From: Bacillus sp. NTK071
Lineage (GTDB): Bacteria; Bacillota; Bacilli; Bacillales; Guptibacillaceae
NCBI RefSeq assembly: GCF_017303315.1
Contig: NZ_JAFKOI010000010.1
Span: forward strand, 55,531 to 119,530
DNA: 64,000 bases
Direction of reading: 5' to 3'
The notes beneath the pieces were generated by a model. The model ran no database searches, was not told where the DNA came from, and was given only the letters and a program-made list of their open reading frames with translations. This document shows, in pieces, positions 53,765-62,973 of the stretch. Numbering within the stretch: the stretch's first letter is position 1; each line of letters starts with the position of its first letter. Position numbers and translations under genes: made by a program.

Positions 53765-54094
53765 ATGTCACACGAAAAATATGGATCTATGATTGAAACG
53801 CTTCACGAATGCATGACGGCATGTAACCACTGTTACGATTCTTGTCTAAAAGAAGACGATATTAAGATGATGGCTGAATGTATTCGTATGGATCGCGAAT
53901 GTGCAGATATTTGTGGATTTCTTGAACAAGCACTAGTAAGAGGTACACCATTTGCAGCTGAGCTTGCTCAAGCTTGTGCAGCGATTTGTGAAGCATGCGG
54001 TAATGAGTGTAAGAAACATGATCATAAGCATTGCCAAGACTGCGCAGACGCTTGTTTCAAATGTGCGGAAGAGTGTAAAAAACTAGCAGCATAA
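53765..54094 (+). CDS. Four-helix-bundle copper storage protein (YhjQ/Csp-like)
   Basis: A 109-residue cytoplasmic protein with sixteen cysteines arranged along helices (HECMTACNHCYDSC, DRECADIC, QACAAICEACGNEC, HCQDCADACFKCAEEC). This is the pattern of Csp3-type storage proteins and Bacillus YhjQ, which hold many Cu(I) ions. ATG at 53765 follows GGGAGG; the preceding TTG reading is longer by two codons only. Own terminator. Confidence 0.92.
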   Translation: MSHEKYGSMIETLHECMTACNHCYDSCLKEDDIKMMAECIRMDRECADICGFLEQALVRGTPFAAELAQACAAICEACGNECKKHDHKHCQDCADACFKCAEECKKLAA

Positions 54095-54116
54095 TAAAAC
54101 CACATACTTAAACAGA

Positions 54117-54154
54117 AGCTACAACGACAGTTCATGGTCGTTGTAGCTTTTTTA
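54117..54154 (+). terminator. Terminator after the copper-storage gene
   Basis: AAGCTACAACGAC/GTCGTTGTAGCTT, 13-bp stem, T6. Confidence 0.92.
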
Positions 54155-54255
54155 TTATGCTATTCGACGTTATTATTAGTAAAATAGTTGGTTGAAGCGT
54201 GATGCACAAATTCTCGATATACTATTGGTAAGATAAATGGTAAAAGGGGTTAACT

Positions 54256-55641
54256 ATGCGATTCAAACGAAAGAATAAATTAGCGACAAAGCTAGGATTT
54301 TTATTTCTAACGAGCATTATTCTTTTAGAGGGTATTCTCTTTGTTGTCTTATATTTTGGTTTTCTAAATCAAAGAGTAATGGTAGAGACTGATTCATTGA
54401 TCGCACGTGGAAATAGTCACCGAGATGTTTTAGAGAATCATTTCGACGAAGCTACGAGAGGTCATGTTGCATTGATGGAATCTGAAGCTGAGACACAGGT
54501 TGTCATTACCGATGCTACAAACAAAATTCTAGATCATTCCAATCCGATTACAACAGAAATTAAATCAATCATTCATTCCGTTGATCCAACCGCAATTGAC
54601 GGCGGAATTGTTGAGGGGGATTGGGTCAGAGCACCATATGTTTCCACGGTGTCTCCAGTGAAAATTAATGGGGATTCCGTAGGTTATGTGTACATGTTCC
54701 TTGATACAGAGGGGATAAGAGATATACGTGATAAATTGACCGTCCAATTTCTCATTGTAATCGGGTTAGCGCTATTTCTAACCGTAATTACTATTATTTA
54801 CTTGTCGCGGATTATTACAAAACCCCTAATACATATGAAGGAAGCAACTCAGAAGATGAGTAACGGAGAGCATGATGTCTATTTAATTGAGGATCGGAAC
54901 GATGAACTAGGAGAACTAGCCAGGGCCATTCAAACATTATCAAATGACTTACTTCGTTTAAAGAACGAACGGAGTGATTTTCTTGCAAGTATTTCTCATG
55001 AATTACGAACACCGTTAACGTATTTAAATGGCTATGCTGATATTGCGAAACGGGATAATCTAACGTTAGAGGAAAGAAACCGTTACCTTACGATTATTAA
55101 AGAGGAATCTGGAAACCTCACAAACCTTGTAAAAGACTTATTCGATATGGCAAAAATGGACCAAAAAGGATTCTTAATCGAACGCGAGAAAATTGAGTTT
55201 TGCTCTCTCATTAATCAAGTCAGAGAAAAAGTAATGCCAGCGTTCGAAAACAAAGAGATAAACTTGTTTACCTCCTGTCAAAAAGAAATAATCATTACTC
55301 TTGATCCCGAGAGATTTTCTCAAGTATTACTTAATCTCTTAGATAATGCACTTCATTACTCTGAGAAAGGAAAAAGTGTTCGTATTGAAGCCGTCCAAGT
55401 AAAGAAGAACCTTCATGTAGAAGTTATCGATGAAGGCGAAGGTATCCCTGAGAAAGATCTTCCATATATTTTTGGTCGTCTCTATCGAGTAGATAAATCC
55501 CGATCCCGAAAGTACGGAGGATCAGGACTGGGACTTTCAATTGCGAAGGAAATTATAGAAAAGCATGAAGGAACAATCTCTGCTATAAGCGAGGGCGGCA
55601 AAGGCACAACCATTAAAATTGTCATTCCAGGAGTTGAGTAA
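54256..55641 (+). CDS. Sensor histidine kinase of the copper island
   Basis: A 461-residue kinase: transmembrane helices (about 13-35 and 160-182) enclose an extracellular sensor of about 120 residues, then HAMP, HisKA with SISHELRTPLTYL and HATPase with NLLDNALHYS, VIDEGEGIPEKD and GGSGLGLSIAKEI. All catalytic boxes are intact, in contrast to the kinase at 39812. The kinase gene precedes the regulator gene. Signal possibly copper or envelope stress, by context. Confidence 0.92.
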   Translation: MRFKRKNKLATKLGFLFLTSIILLEGILFVVLYFGFLNQRVMVETDSLIARGNSHRDVLENHFDEATRGHVALMESEAETQVVITDATNKILDHSNPITTEIKSIIHSVDPTAIDGGIVEGDWVRAPYVSTVSPVKINGDSVGYVYMFLDTEGIRDIRDKLTVQFLIVIGLALFLTVITIIYLSRIITKPLIHMKEATQKMSNGEHDVYLIEDRNDELGELARAIQTLSNDLLRLKNERSDFLASISHELRTPLTYLNGYADIAKRDNLTLEERNRYLTIIKEESGNLTNLVKDLFDMAKMDQKGFLIEREKIEFCSLINQVREKVMPAFENKEINLFTSCQKEIIITLDPERFSQVLLNLLDNALHYSEKGKSVRIEAVQVKKNLHVEVIDEGEGIPEKDLPYIFGRLYRVDKSRSRKYGGSGLGLSIAKEIIEKHEGTISAISEGGKGTTIKIVIPGVE

Positions 55642-55642
55642 G

Positions 55643-56317
55643 ATGAAACGAGTTTTAATCGTCGATGATGAAGAACGAATGGTAGAATTAATTGCATTAT
55701 TTTTGAAGCCACAAGGATATATCACTTACAAAGTGAATTCAGGCTTAGAAGCGTTAGACGTGATAAAGGAGCAAAAAATCGATCTCGTATTATTGGATGT
55801 GATGATGCCTGAAATGGATGGATGGACGACATGCAAGGAAATTCGAATCTTATCGGATGTTCCCATCATCATGCTGACGGCAAGGGATCAGTCAAATGAT
55901 ATCGTCCAAGGACTGAAGCTTGGAGCAGATGACTATATTACGAAGCCATTCGATGAAGATGTTCTTCTAGCACGAATCGAAGCTGTTTCCAGGAGAATAA
56001 GTTCAGTGAATGAAAACATACTCGTTGTTAAAGGGTTGACCTGGGATAAGGATAAGCATACGGTTTCTTATCAGGGAAAAACGATAACGATGACGCCAAT
56101 CGAATTTAATCTTCTTGGACTTTTCTTGAAGAACCCTGATCGAGTCTTCAGTAGAGAGCACCTCATTCAATTGATCTGGGGATTCGAGTCCAGTACAGAA
56201 GGTCGTACGATTGATTCCCATATACGAAATCTTAGAGAGAAATGCCGTCAATCCGGGTTTCAAATAGAAGAGCATTTAAAAACGATTTGGGGAGTCGGCT
56301 ATAAGTGGAAGAATTGA
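55643..56317 (+). CDS. OmpR-family response regulator of the copper island
   Basis: A 224-residue receiver/winged-helix protein. Acidic pair IVDDEE, phosphoacceptor Asp in LVLLDVMMPEMDG, Lys in ITKPFDED, C-terminal wHTH ending RTIDSHIRNLREKC. ATG at 55643 follows GGAGTTGAGTAAG and directly succeeds the kinase stop. It may activate the adjacent copB-type gene. Confidence 0.92.
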   Translation: MKRVLIVDDEERMVELIALFLKPQGYITYKVNSGLEALDVIKEQKIDLVLLDVMMPEMDGWTTCKEIRILSDVPIIMLTARDQSNDIVQGLKLGADDYITKPFDEDVLLARIEAVSRRISSVNENILVVKGLTWDKDKHTVSYQGKTITMTPIEFNLLGLFLKNPDRVFSREHLIQLIWGFESSTEGRTIDSHIRNLREKCRQSGFQIEEHLKTIWGVGYKWKN

Positions 56318-56377
56318 GTAAGGATTTTAGAAATACGAAGGAACTTCATTGAGCATACTTATATGTCATCCCACAAG

Positions 56378-56399
56378 CTGCCGAATTAGGCAGTTTTTT
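56378..56399 (+). terminator. Terminator after the regulator gene
   Basis: CTGCC/GGCAG short stem with 6-base loop and T6. Confidence 0.7.
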
Positions 56400-56494
56400 A
56401 TTTCACACTTTCTGGATAAATTCTGGACAATTTTTGGGGAAAAATAATGATGTGGGAGAGAATAATACTAATTACAAAAGAGAGGGAGGTACAT

Positions 56495-58507
56495 ATGGAA
56501 CACTCACATCATGAACATAATCATAACGACGCAGACCATAACCATAGTGAGGAGCACGATCATAGCTCACACCACGCACATATGGTAGAAGATTTTAAAA
56601 AAAGGTTTTACATTTCAATACTTATTACGATCCCCGTTCTTATTCTATCTCCAATGTTACAGGGGTTTATTAACATCGACCTTAGGTTCACTGGGGATCT
56701 ATACATTTTATTTGCGCTTTCAACTTTCATTTTCTTTTATGGAGGTTGGCCTTTTCTCACAGGTGCTTGGAGTGAATTAAAAGACAGGAATCCTGGCATG
56801 ATGACGCTGATTGGACTCGCAATCGTTGTCGCATACGGATATAGTTCACTCACAGTATTCGGATTATCGGGTAAGAATTTCTTTTGGGAGCTTGCAACCT
56901 TAATAGATATCATGCTTCTTGGACACTGGATCGAAATGAAATCAGTTATGGGTGCATCGAAGGCACTGGAGGAATTGGTTAAGCTCATGCCTTCTGAAGC
57001 CCACCGCATCGATGAAAACGGAGAAATTAAAGATGTACCTACATCTGAACTAAATGAAGGCGATCACGTCCTCATCAAACCTGGTGAAAAGGTGCCAGTA
57101 GATGGTGTGATTATCAAAGGACAATCATCCATCGACGAATCGATGCTGACCGGAGAATCTGTTCCAGTTGAAAAAGGAAAAGAAGATGAAGTAATCGGAG
57201 CATCGATTAATGGAGAAGGTTCGTTAACGGTAAAAGTTGAAAAAACAGGCAAGGATAGCTACCTTTCACAGGTCGTAACAATGGTAAAAGAAGCACAAGA
57301 ATCCAAATCGAAAACGCAGAATTTCTCTGATCGGGCTGCAAAGTGGCTGTTTTACCTTGCGCTTGGAGCAGGTATTACAACCTTAATCGTCTGGCTGTTA
57401 CTCGGGTATGATTTTGTGTATGCCCTCGAACGTATGGTAACAGTGATGGTGATCGCCTGTCCTCACGCGTTAGGGTTAGCTGCACCACTTGTCGTAGCGA
57501 GATCCACAGCGTTATCAGCGAAAAAAGGCTTACTCATTCGGAACCGCGCTAGTTTTGAAGGCGCGCGTCAATTAGAAGCTGTCGTGTTCGATAAGACAGG
57601 AACGCTAACTGAAGGAAAGTTTGGCGTAACGAACGTTATAACTGAAAACGAGAATGAAGATCAGGTCATCCAGCTAGCTGCATCTGTTGAAATGGAATCT
57701 GAGCATCCTATAGCACGAGGGATTGTTGAGGAAGCGAATAAAAGGAGCCTTTCAGTTAATGAAGTTGAAGATTTTCAATCGATTACTGGTAAAGGGCTAG
57801 AAGGAACAGTTGAAGGTAAAAAGGTGATGGTCGTAAGCCCAGGTTACATGAATGATGAGAAAATTGACTTTCAAAAAGAAACATATTCTGAGCTTGCCGA
57901 GGAGGGGAAAACGGTTGTTTTTGTATTGATCGATGGCAAATTAGAAGCGATGATCGCCCTGGCTGATATGATTCGAGAAAGTGCGAAAAATGCCATTCAG
58001 CAGTTAAAGAACCTAAACGTGTCTTCTATGATGCTAACTGGAGATAACCAGCAAGTGGCAAACTGGGTGGCTGATCAATTAGACCTGAACGAGGTGTACG
58101 CCGAGGTATTGCCACATGAAAAAGCAGATCAAATTAAGAAAGTGAAAGAAAAAGGATTAAAAGTGGCCATGACTGGTGATGGCGTAAACGATGCGCCTGC
58201 GTTAGCCAATGCCGATCTTGGAATCGCAATTGGAGCAGGAACAGATGTCGCCATGGAAACAGCCGATATCGTTCTAGTCAAAAGCAACCCAGAAGATGTC
58301 GTGTCCATCATCAAACTATCGAAAGCAACATATAAGAAAATGATTCAAAACCTCTGGTGGGCAGCAGGGTACAATATCATTGCAATTCCACTAGCTGCAG
58401 GAATTTTATATCCTCTAGGTATTGTACTAAGTCCAGCTATAGGTGCTGTTCTCATGTCTTTAAGTACAGTTATTGTTGCGGTTAATGCCAAGTTATTAAA
58501 AACTTAA
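56495..58507 (+). CDS. copB: CopB-type P1B ATPase with CPH motif
   Basis: A 670-residue heavy-metal ATPase. The N-terminus has twelve His within residues 3-29 ([15 protein letters not shown] region) instead of CxxC domains. The membrane motif is [10 protein letters not shown], as in CopB (P1B-3) enzymes linked to Cu(II)/Cu(I) export, with [20 protein letters not shown] and [16 protein letters not shown] in the catalytic part. ATG at 56495 follows GAGGGAGG; 56447 is poorer. It complements CopA. Confidence 0.94.
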   Translation: MEHSHHEHNHNDADHNHSEEHDHSSHHAHMVEDFKKRFYISILITIPVLILSPMLQGFINIDLRFTGDLYILFALSTFIFFYGGWPFLTGAWSELKDRNPGMMTLIGLAIVVAYGYSSLTVFGLSGKNFFWELATLIDIMLLGHWIEMKSVMGASKALEELVKLMPSEAHRIDENGEIKDVPTSELNEGDHVLIKPGEKVPVDGVIIKGQSSIDESMLTGESVPVEKGKEDEVIGASINGEGSLTVKVEKTGKDSYLSQVVTMVKEAQESKSKTQNFSDRAAKWLFYLALGAGITTLIVWLLLGYDFVYALERMVTVMVIACPHALGLAAPLVVARSTALSAKKGLLIRNRASFEGARQLEAVVFDKTGTLTEGKFGVTNVITENENEDQVIQLAASVEMESEHPIARGIVEEANKRSLSVNEVEDFQSITGKGLEGTVEGKKVMVVSPGYMNDEKIDFQKETYSELAEEGKTVVFVLIDGKLEAMIALADMIRESAKNAIQQLKNLNVSSMMLTGDNQQVANWVADQLDLNEVYAEVLPHEKADQIKKVKEKGLKVAMTGDGVNDAPALANADLGIAIGAGTDVAMETADIVLVKSNPEDVVSIIKLSKATYKKMIQNLWWAAGYNIIAIPLAAGILYPLGIVLSPAIGAVLMSLSTVIVAVNAKLLKT

Positions 58508-58590
58508 AAACCTATAGCTCAAGAACTTGGTAGAAAATCCAATAAGCTATCAGAGGAAATACTTTTAAAAATAACCATAACGTATATATG

Positions 58591-58626
58591 GCCACGCAGG
58601 AGGTATTCAGCGTGGCTTTCTTGTTT
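58591..58626 (+). terminator. Terminator after copB
   Basis: GCCACGC/GCGTGGC stem, 12-base loop, TTTCTTGTTTT. The 58627-58821 stretch beyond shows no gene. Confidence 0.75.
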
Positions 58627-58821
58627 TATGCTACTTTAATCTACAAGTTAGATTAGACATTATTAGATTTGGCAACATAGCTTCGTAAAGATGATAAGAT
58701 GGTACTAATAACTTTTGCATTAAAACAATAAATTAGTCTCATAGTTGTTTATCACCCATATTTGGCAGTCGTTGTTTAATTAATGTGACTATGTATCATG
58801 AAATATGGGAGGAAATTATAG

Positions 58822-58896
58822 ATGCTTTTATGGATTCTAATTATATATATCGAATTCGAGTCTTCAACTAAAGGGAGCAATTCTGCAATATCATAG
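58822..58896 (+). CDS. Possible 24-residue peptide
   Basis: ATG at 58822 behind GGGAGGA opens MLLWILIIYIEFESSTKGSN and four more residues to TAG. Hydrophobic start and a good ribosome site are the only support; I do not recognise it. Confidence 0.25.
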   Translation: MLLWILIIYIEFESSTKGSNSAIS

Positions 58897-58931
58897 CAAC
58901 GTAAACGTTGAATATTAATCTTCATTTATTG

Positions 58932-58965
58932 GACGTAATTCCCACTGAGGTATTACGTCTTTTTT
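58932..58965 (+). terminator. Hairpin with T tract before the DUF6366-like gene
   Basis: GACGTAAT/ATTACGTC, 8-bp stem, 12-base loop, T6. Confidence 0.75.
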
Positions 58966-59031
58966 AAAGAATAAGGTTGAGTATGTTGATGTGGTTTGAA
59001 ATAATTGGAATTGAGAAGGAGTGTAGTGATA

Positions 59032-59235
59032 ATGGACCCGAAGAAATCACCTGAAAGGAACAGAGAGAAATTAAGACAAGAAGAGTTGAAAAGAAATCCT
59101 GCTGGGAACATAAATGATTCTTTCAATAGAGCTAATAATGGGGGATTAGTTGATTTAGTAGGTAGTTTAGGATGGAAGGGAACTTTAATTTTAATAGTTG
59201 CGATCATTGTTGGTGAATGGGCTACACTCAGTTAG
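59032..59235 (+). pseudogene. DUF6366-like small membrane protein gene, 3' end replaced by an IS
   Basis: From ATG at 59032 (behind AAGGAG) the frame reads a charged N-terminus (ERNREKLRQEELKRNPAG), then NDSFNRANNGGLVDLVGSLG and a single membrane helix ILIVAIIVG. The final residues EWATLS and stop come from the left end of an IS3-family element. Joining across the IS and its 3-base target duplication restores IIVGFIIASLLF and a stop. The truncated form may still be made. Family assignment from memory of DUF6366; function unknown. Confidence 0.7.
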
Positions 59236-59293
59236 ACAAATAAATTAAGGTCAGATAGACTTTACTAAAACCTTTATATGAGGAGCGTCTATT

Positions 59294-59578
59294 ATGACCA
59301 AACGATCACGGCGTACGTTTACTAAGGAATTCAAACAACAGATGGTTCAACTTCATGAAAACGGTAAGCCTAGAAGTGAAATTATTAAAGAGTATGAGCT
59401 AACACCGTCTTCATTGGATCGGTGGATTAGTCAGTTTACGGAAAGTGGTTCATTCAAGGAAAGAGATAATCGTTCGCCTGAAGAAACGGAACTCATGAAG
59501 TTACGAAAAGAAAATCAACGCTTATCGATGGAGAATGATATTTTAAAGCAGGCCGCTCTGATCATGGGACGAAAGTAA
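59294..59578 (+). CDS. IS3-family transposase OrfA
   Basis: A 94-residue DNA-binding protein: N-terminal HTH (RRTFTKEFKQQMVQLHENGK, SSLDRWISQF) and a C-terminal leucine zipper ELMKLRKENQRLSMENDILK. ATG at 59294 follows GAGGAG. It ends two bases before OrfB's GTG, so OrfB may come by re-initiation or frameshifting. Confidence 0.93.
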   Translation: MTKRSRRTFTKEFKQQMVQLHENGKPRSEIIKEYELTPSSLDRWISQFTESGSFKERDNRSPEETELMKLRKENQRLSMENDILKQAALIMGRK

Positions 59579-59580
59579 AT

Positions 59581-60417
59581 GTGATTCAGAATAATCGTCA
59601 CAAATACTCGGTATCAGCAATGTGCGATGTCCTGCAACTTCCTCGAAGTACGTACTATTATGAAGCTAAAGTGAAGGAAGCAAATGAAGACGAACTGGAA
59701 GACCTCATCCGAAAAATCTTTTATGAAAGCCGTCAAAACTACGGAACACGTAAGATTAAAATCGAGCTCAAAAAGCGAGATTGGATTGTTTCCAGGCGCC
59801 GAATTGGGCGCATCATGAACGAACTTGGACTAGTTTCAAAATACACCATCGCCCAATTCAAACCATCGAAAAGCTCGTGTAATGAGTCTGAGCAGGCAAA
59901 CGAATTGAACCGTGAATTTCATCAGGATCAAAAATTGAAAGTGGTTGTCAGTGACTTAACGTATGTTCGTGTCGGACAAAAATGGCACTACATCTGTGTC
60001 TTTGTCGATCTATTTAACCGCGAAATAATTGGCTACAGTGCAGGTCCACGAAAAGACGCCAGACTTGTCTACCGTGCTTTCTCTAGCATTAAAGGAAATC
60101 TGCATGACATTGAGCTATTTCACACGGATCGTGGCAATGAGTTTAAGAACAAATTGATTGATGAGGCCTTAGAAACCTTCCAAATCAAACGTTCCTTAAG
60201 CTTTAAAGGATCACCTTATGATAATGCCGTCGCGGAAGCGATGTTTAAGGTCATCAAAACCGAGTTTGTTTATCATGCCCACTTCGAAAGCCAAGCGCAG
60301 CTCAATATAGAACTTTTTGATTACGTGCACTGGTACAACAACATTCGAATCCATGGTACTTTGGGCTATTTAAGTCCGATTGAATACAAGTCTATGAACC
60401 TTAAAATAGCTGTCTAG
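59581..60417 (+). CDS. IS3-family transposase OrfB (DDE integrase)
   Basis: A 278-residue catalytic part with HTH_21 region (NYGTRKIKIELKKRDWIVSR) and rve integrase core. DDE residues are visible as VVSDLTYV, FHTDRGNEF and VAEAMFKVIKTEF. The start is GTG at 59581. No stops or frameshifts are seen. Its stop codon lies inside the right terminal repeat. Confidence 0.94.
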   Translation: MIQNNRHKYSVSAMCDVLQLPRSTYYYEAKVKEANEDELEDLIRKIFYESRQNYGTRKIKIELKKRDWIVSRRRIGRIMNELGLVSKYTIAQFKPSKSSCNESEQANELNREFHQDQKLKVVVSDLTYVRVGQKWHYICVFVDLFNREIIGYSAGPRKDARLVYRAFSSIKGNLHDIELFHTDRGNEFKNKLIDEALETFQIKRSLSFKGSPYDNAVAEAMFKVIKTEFVYHAHFESQAQLNIELFDYVHWYNNIRIHGTLGYLSPIEYKSMNLKIAV

Positions 60418-60435
60418 TTTAGTGTTGACATTCCA

Positions 60436-60465
60436 TGGTTTTATAATTGCTTCATTGCTCTTCTA
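60436..60465 (+). pseudogene. Detached 3' end of the DUF6366-like gene
   Basis: After the second TGG, TTTTATAATTGCTTC and the following bases read FIIASLLF and stop in the frame of the interrupted gene. It is the natural end of the gene at 59032. Confidence 0.7.
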
Positions 60466-60604
60466 ATTGTTCAACTACATTCATCTTCAATTAAGATACA
60501 TTTCGATACGGAGTCTTCTGTTATATCGGAGCTTTTGCTGAAGATAAGGTAAGCGCTCTACACAGATATATTGCAGGGAGTGAGGTATTGATAGGAGGGA
60601 TAAT

Positions 60605-60670
60605 ATGGGGATGGGCGGAATGAGCATAGCATTACATTCGTTTTCCGTCATATTTGGCTCTAACTCTTAA
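60605..60670 (+). CDS. Possible 21-residue peptide
   Basis: ATG at 60605 behind ATAGGAGGG opens MGMGGMSIALHSFSVIFGSN and one more residue. The Met/Gly start resembles that of the SHOCT peptide at 45542, so it may be a truncated relative. The remaining gap 60671-61156 shows nothing I can support. Confidence 0.3.
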   Translation: MGMGGMSIALHSFSVIFGSNS

Positions 60671-61156
60671 ATTAATAAGCATATAAAAAACTAAAGATGG
60701 GTAAATACTTTTTGTCTTTAATACTACAATTGCATAGAAAAGCCCACCAAAAGATAAAAGTAAGAAATAATGGATTCAACTGAAAATGATTAACGATGAA
60801 TCATTTAACAGAGCTTAAAGAAAGTTATGTTATTGATGACAAAAGAAATTATTGAAAGCACTCCATTATATAACTTTTTAACCTGAGATTTTCAGGGGTA
60901 ACAATGATGAAACTAGAAGGTCTCACTCCTTGAAATTGAATTTACGATAAAAAATTGCTTAATCAACTCTACTATGATTAACCTCTTCTGAACATATTAA
61001 GTGGAAGTAGGGATTCAGAAACTAGAACGACAGCGTTGTAACACTTTTTTCAATGTCACAACTTGAAATTAAATAAGATCTAATTCGTAGATATTTGCAA
61101 CTTTTCTATAAGGAATTTCAGAAATGAAACTATACTTCTATTATGGAGGTGCTCAA

Positions 61157-61348
61157 TTGTTTATGAGTAACGAAAACCAAAATAAGCCATTTAATGATGC
61201 CATAGCCCATAAACAAAATATTGAAGGTTTTCCGAAATCAAGAGGGGGAAAACTTCCCTATCCAATTAAATTAATCGGATTTTTCCTATTTGGGAGTTTT
61301 GTATTAATGTTTATAATTGGATTGGTCGGTAATTTTTTATCCAATTAA
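61157..61348 (+). CDS. Small single-helix membrane protein, unknown
   Basis: A 63-residue protein: polar N-terminus (SNENQNKPFNDAIAHKQNIE, GFPKSRGGKLPYP) and one C-terminal membrane helix (about 38-60). TTG at 61157 is spaced 7 bases from GGAGG, while the ATG at 61163 is 13 away. I do not recognise it. Followed by a terminator. Confidence 0.6.
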   Translation: MFMSNENQNKPFNDAIAHKQNIEGFPKSRGGKLPYPIKLIGFFLFGSFVLMFIIGLVGNFLSN

Positions 61349-61363
61349 CAATAACATTTGCGC

Positions 61364-61389
61364 GACTCCATTTTTTGGAGTCCTTTTTT
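61364..61389 (+). terminator. Terminator after the 61.2-kb gene
   Basis: GACTCC/GGAGTC stem with T-rich loop and T6. The gap 61390-61751 beyond is AT-rich and shows no further gene. Confidence 0.75.
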
Positions 61390-61751
61390 ATATCTTAAAT
61401 ATCATTAACACGTTTTTATAAAGCTTATAAATAAACATTATAAAATTTTTAATTACTTTGCTTTTTTATTAAAAATATTATTTTGAAACGAATACTCAGT
61501 CAATACAAAAATATTCTCTTTTCAATATTTCAAACAAATTAAGCTATGATAATTTACCTATTTAGGTTGTGATTACCGGTGAAAAATACTAAATAGGGAT
61601 TTTTCAAAGGGGAGTAAAGTTCTATTTTATGGAATTCTGTGGTTTTTTTCAGAGTTAATATGGTAGTGTTTAGGACGCTTTGGAAATATTTTATATTAAT
61701 AAGGGGGAAAGTTTTAATCTTTTATTAAAGAAAAACAGGGGGATTTCACTA

Positions 61752-62264
61752 ATGAAAAGTTTTAAAGTTTTATTCTGGGCATTCACATTAGTATTAGCAG
61801 GGACAACTTTTTTTAATCCATTTATGTCCACAGCAGAGGCTGGATATAATAGAGCTGATGATTATGACGTAGGCGTAGTTTATGAGACAAATATGGTTCC
61901 ATTTTCAATTGGTATAGACATTACTTTAACATCTACAGTAAGAGATTCAGATAAAACAATAACTAGAGAAGCCATAACTGCTATTAATAAGGATAATTGT
62001 AAATATCCCTTTTCTAGTGGAGTATACACTGATAAAATTGATTACTTTCGAAATGGAAGTTTAAGAACTACTCATAGACCAAGCACATCTTTTGATGTTT
62101 TACGATCTTCTTGTTGGCAGGTAGATGCTAATGAAGCACATCCATATTCAGACATGTCAAGTAGTTATACATATACCGCAACAGCTTATGCTGTTTGGAC
62201 GAGTTCTCAAACAGTTCCAGGATCTTTTCTTGTAGATGTTCAAGAAAATCAATCAATTGATTAA
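61752..62264 (+). CDS. Secreted protein of unknown function
   Basis: A 170-residue protein with a clear signal peptide (basic MKSFKV, hydrophobic core, cleavage near STAEA-G). The mature part is rich in Thr, Ser and Tyr with beta-type repeats (YDVGVVYETNMVPFSIGIDI, SSSYTYTATAYAVWTSS) and two cysteines (DNCKYP, SSCWQV) able to form a disulfide. ATG at 61752 follows GGGGG. I do not recognise it. A SurA-like gene follows 13 bases later, which may be its dedicated foldase. Confidence 0.7.
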   Translation: MKSFKVLFWAFTLVLAGTTFFNPFMSTAEAGYNRADDYDVGVVYETNMVPFSIGIDITLTSTVRDSDKTITREAITAINKDNCKYPFSSGVYTDKIDYFRNGSLRTTHRPSTSFDVLRSSCWQVDANEAHPYSDMSSSYTYTATAYAVWTSSQTVPGSFLVDVQENQSID

Positions 62265-62277
62265 AGGAGGAATTAAA

Positions 62278-62916
62278 TTGAATAAAAAGATTGTTACAAT
62301 TGCATTAATCGCATTAGTTGTTTTGTTTGCAGGAATTGGTACATCAATGGCTAAGGATAATAAGTCTTCGCAAGGGAATGAGTACAAAGAATTCAAAGAG
62401 AAGGTAGAAAAAGTTAAAAGTGAAAAGAAGAACAAAAAATATATAGTGATAGATGATCAAGAATATTCTAAAAAAGATTTTATAAAATCCAAAGCAGACC
62501 ACAAATTATTTAAAGACCTTAGAAAAGAGCAAGTTTCTGAAGAAAAAATGAAAAAAGAATTCGTTAAGCAAAAGGTTTTATTAAATGAAGCGAAGAAACA
62601 AAACCTAAGTATTTCTAAAGAAAAAGCACAAACGTATGCAGATAAAGTTAGAAAACAAATTTCTAAATCTCAAAACGCAGAGCAAATTAAAGAAATCGGT
62701 CAAAAGTATCGTGATTCTTTAGGTTTAACTGAAGAGGAGTATTGGGAAAGTTTGGTTCCAAAATATCAAGAGCTTCTAGCTATTGGTGAGTTGAAAAATA
62801 AATATATTAATGAATATATTAAGGATAACTCTTCAAGTCATAGAGTAGCAGCACAAGCATGGGAAAAACATGCCGATAAGTTAGCAGAAAAAGCAACAGT
62901 GAAAATGAACAAATAA
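62278..62916 (+). CDS. Exported SurA N-terminal-like chaperone
   Basis: A 212-residue protein with a signal sequence (MNKKIVTIALIALVVLFAG) and a mature part of charged helices, including EEKMKKEFVKQKVLLNEAKK and GLTEEEYWESLVPKYQELLA. The latter phrases are typical of SurA_N-like foldases in Bacillaceae. No rotamase domain, no lipobox cysteine. TTG at 62278 follows AAAGGAGG. Related in type to the lipoprotein at 2576; coupled to the secreted protein upstream. Confidence 0.72.
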   Translation: MNKKIVTIALIALVVLFAGIGTSMAKDNKSSQGNEYKEFKEKVEKVKSEKKNKKYIVIDDQEYSKKDFIKSKADHKLFKDLRKEQVSEEKMKKEFVKQKVLLNEAKKQNLSISKEKAQTYADKVRKQISKSQNAEQIKEIGQKYRDSLGLTEEEYWESLVPKYQELLAIGELKNKYINEYIKDNSSSHRVAAQAWEKHADKLAEKATVKMNK

Positions 62917-62952
62917 CAACTAAAAAAGCTCTTGATAGAGCTTTTTTAGTTG
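62917..62952 (+). terminator. Perfect 15-bp bidirectional terminator
   Basis: CAACTAAAAAAGCTC/GAGCTTTTTTAGTTG around TTGATA; A6 and T6 tracts on opposite arms allow use on both strands. Confidence 0.9.
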
Positions 62953-62973
62953 TAGGAAAGAAAGGTGAGTTGA

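Larger units (their letters stand above)
59211..60438 (+). mobile_element. IS3-family insertion sequence with 3-bp target duplication
   Basis: The element spans 59214-60435 (1222 bases), begins TGAATGGG and ends with CA. The terminal repeats (59214-59245 and the complement of 60404-60435) share the blocks ACACT, TAGACA and TTAAGG. TGG directly precedes and follows it, a 3-base target duplication. It carries orfA and orfB in adjacent frames. Both ends and both genes are intact, so it may be active. Confidence 0.9.

Noticed and set aside
59570..59590. Classical A6G programmed frameshift site between IS orfA and orfB
   Set aside because: The junction CGAAAGTAAATGTG lacks an A6G slippery run; re-initiation at the GTG is equally possible.
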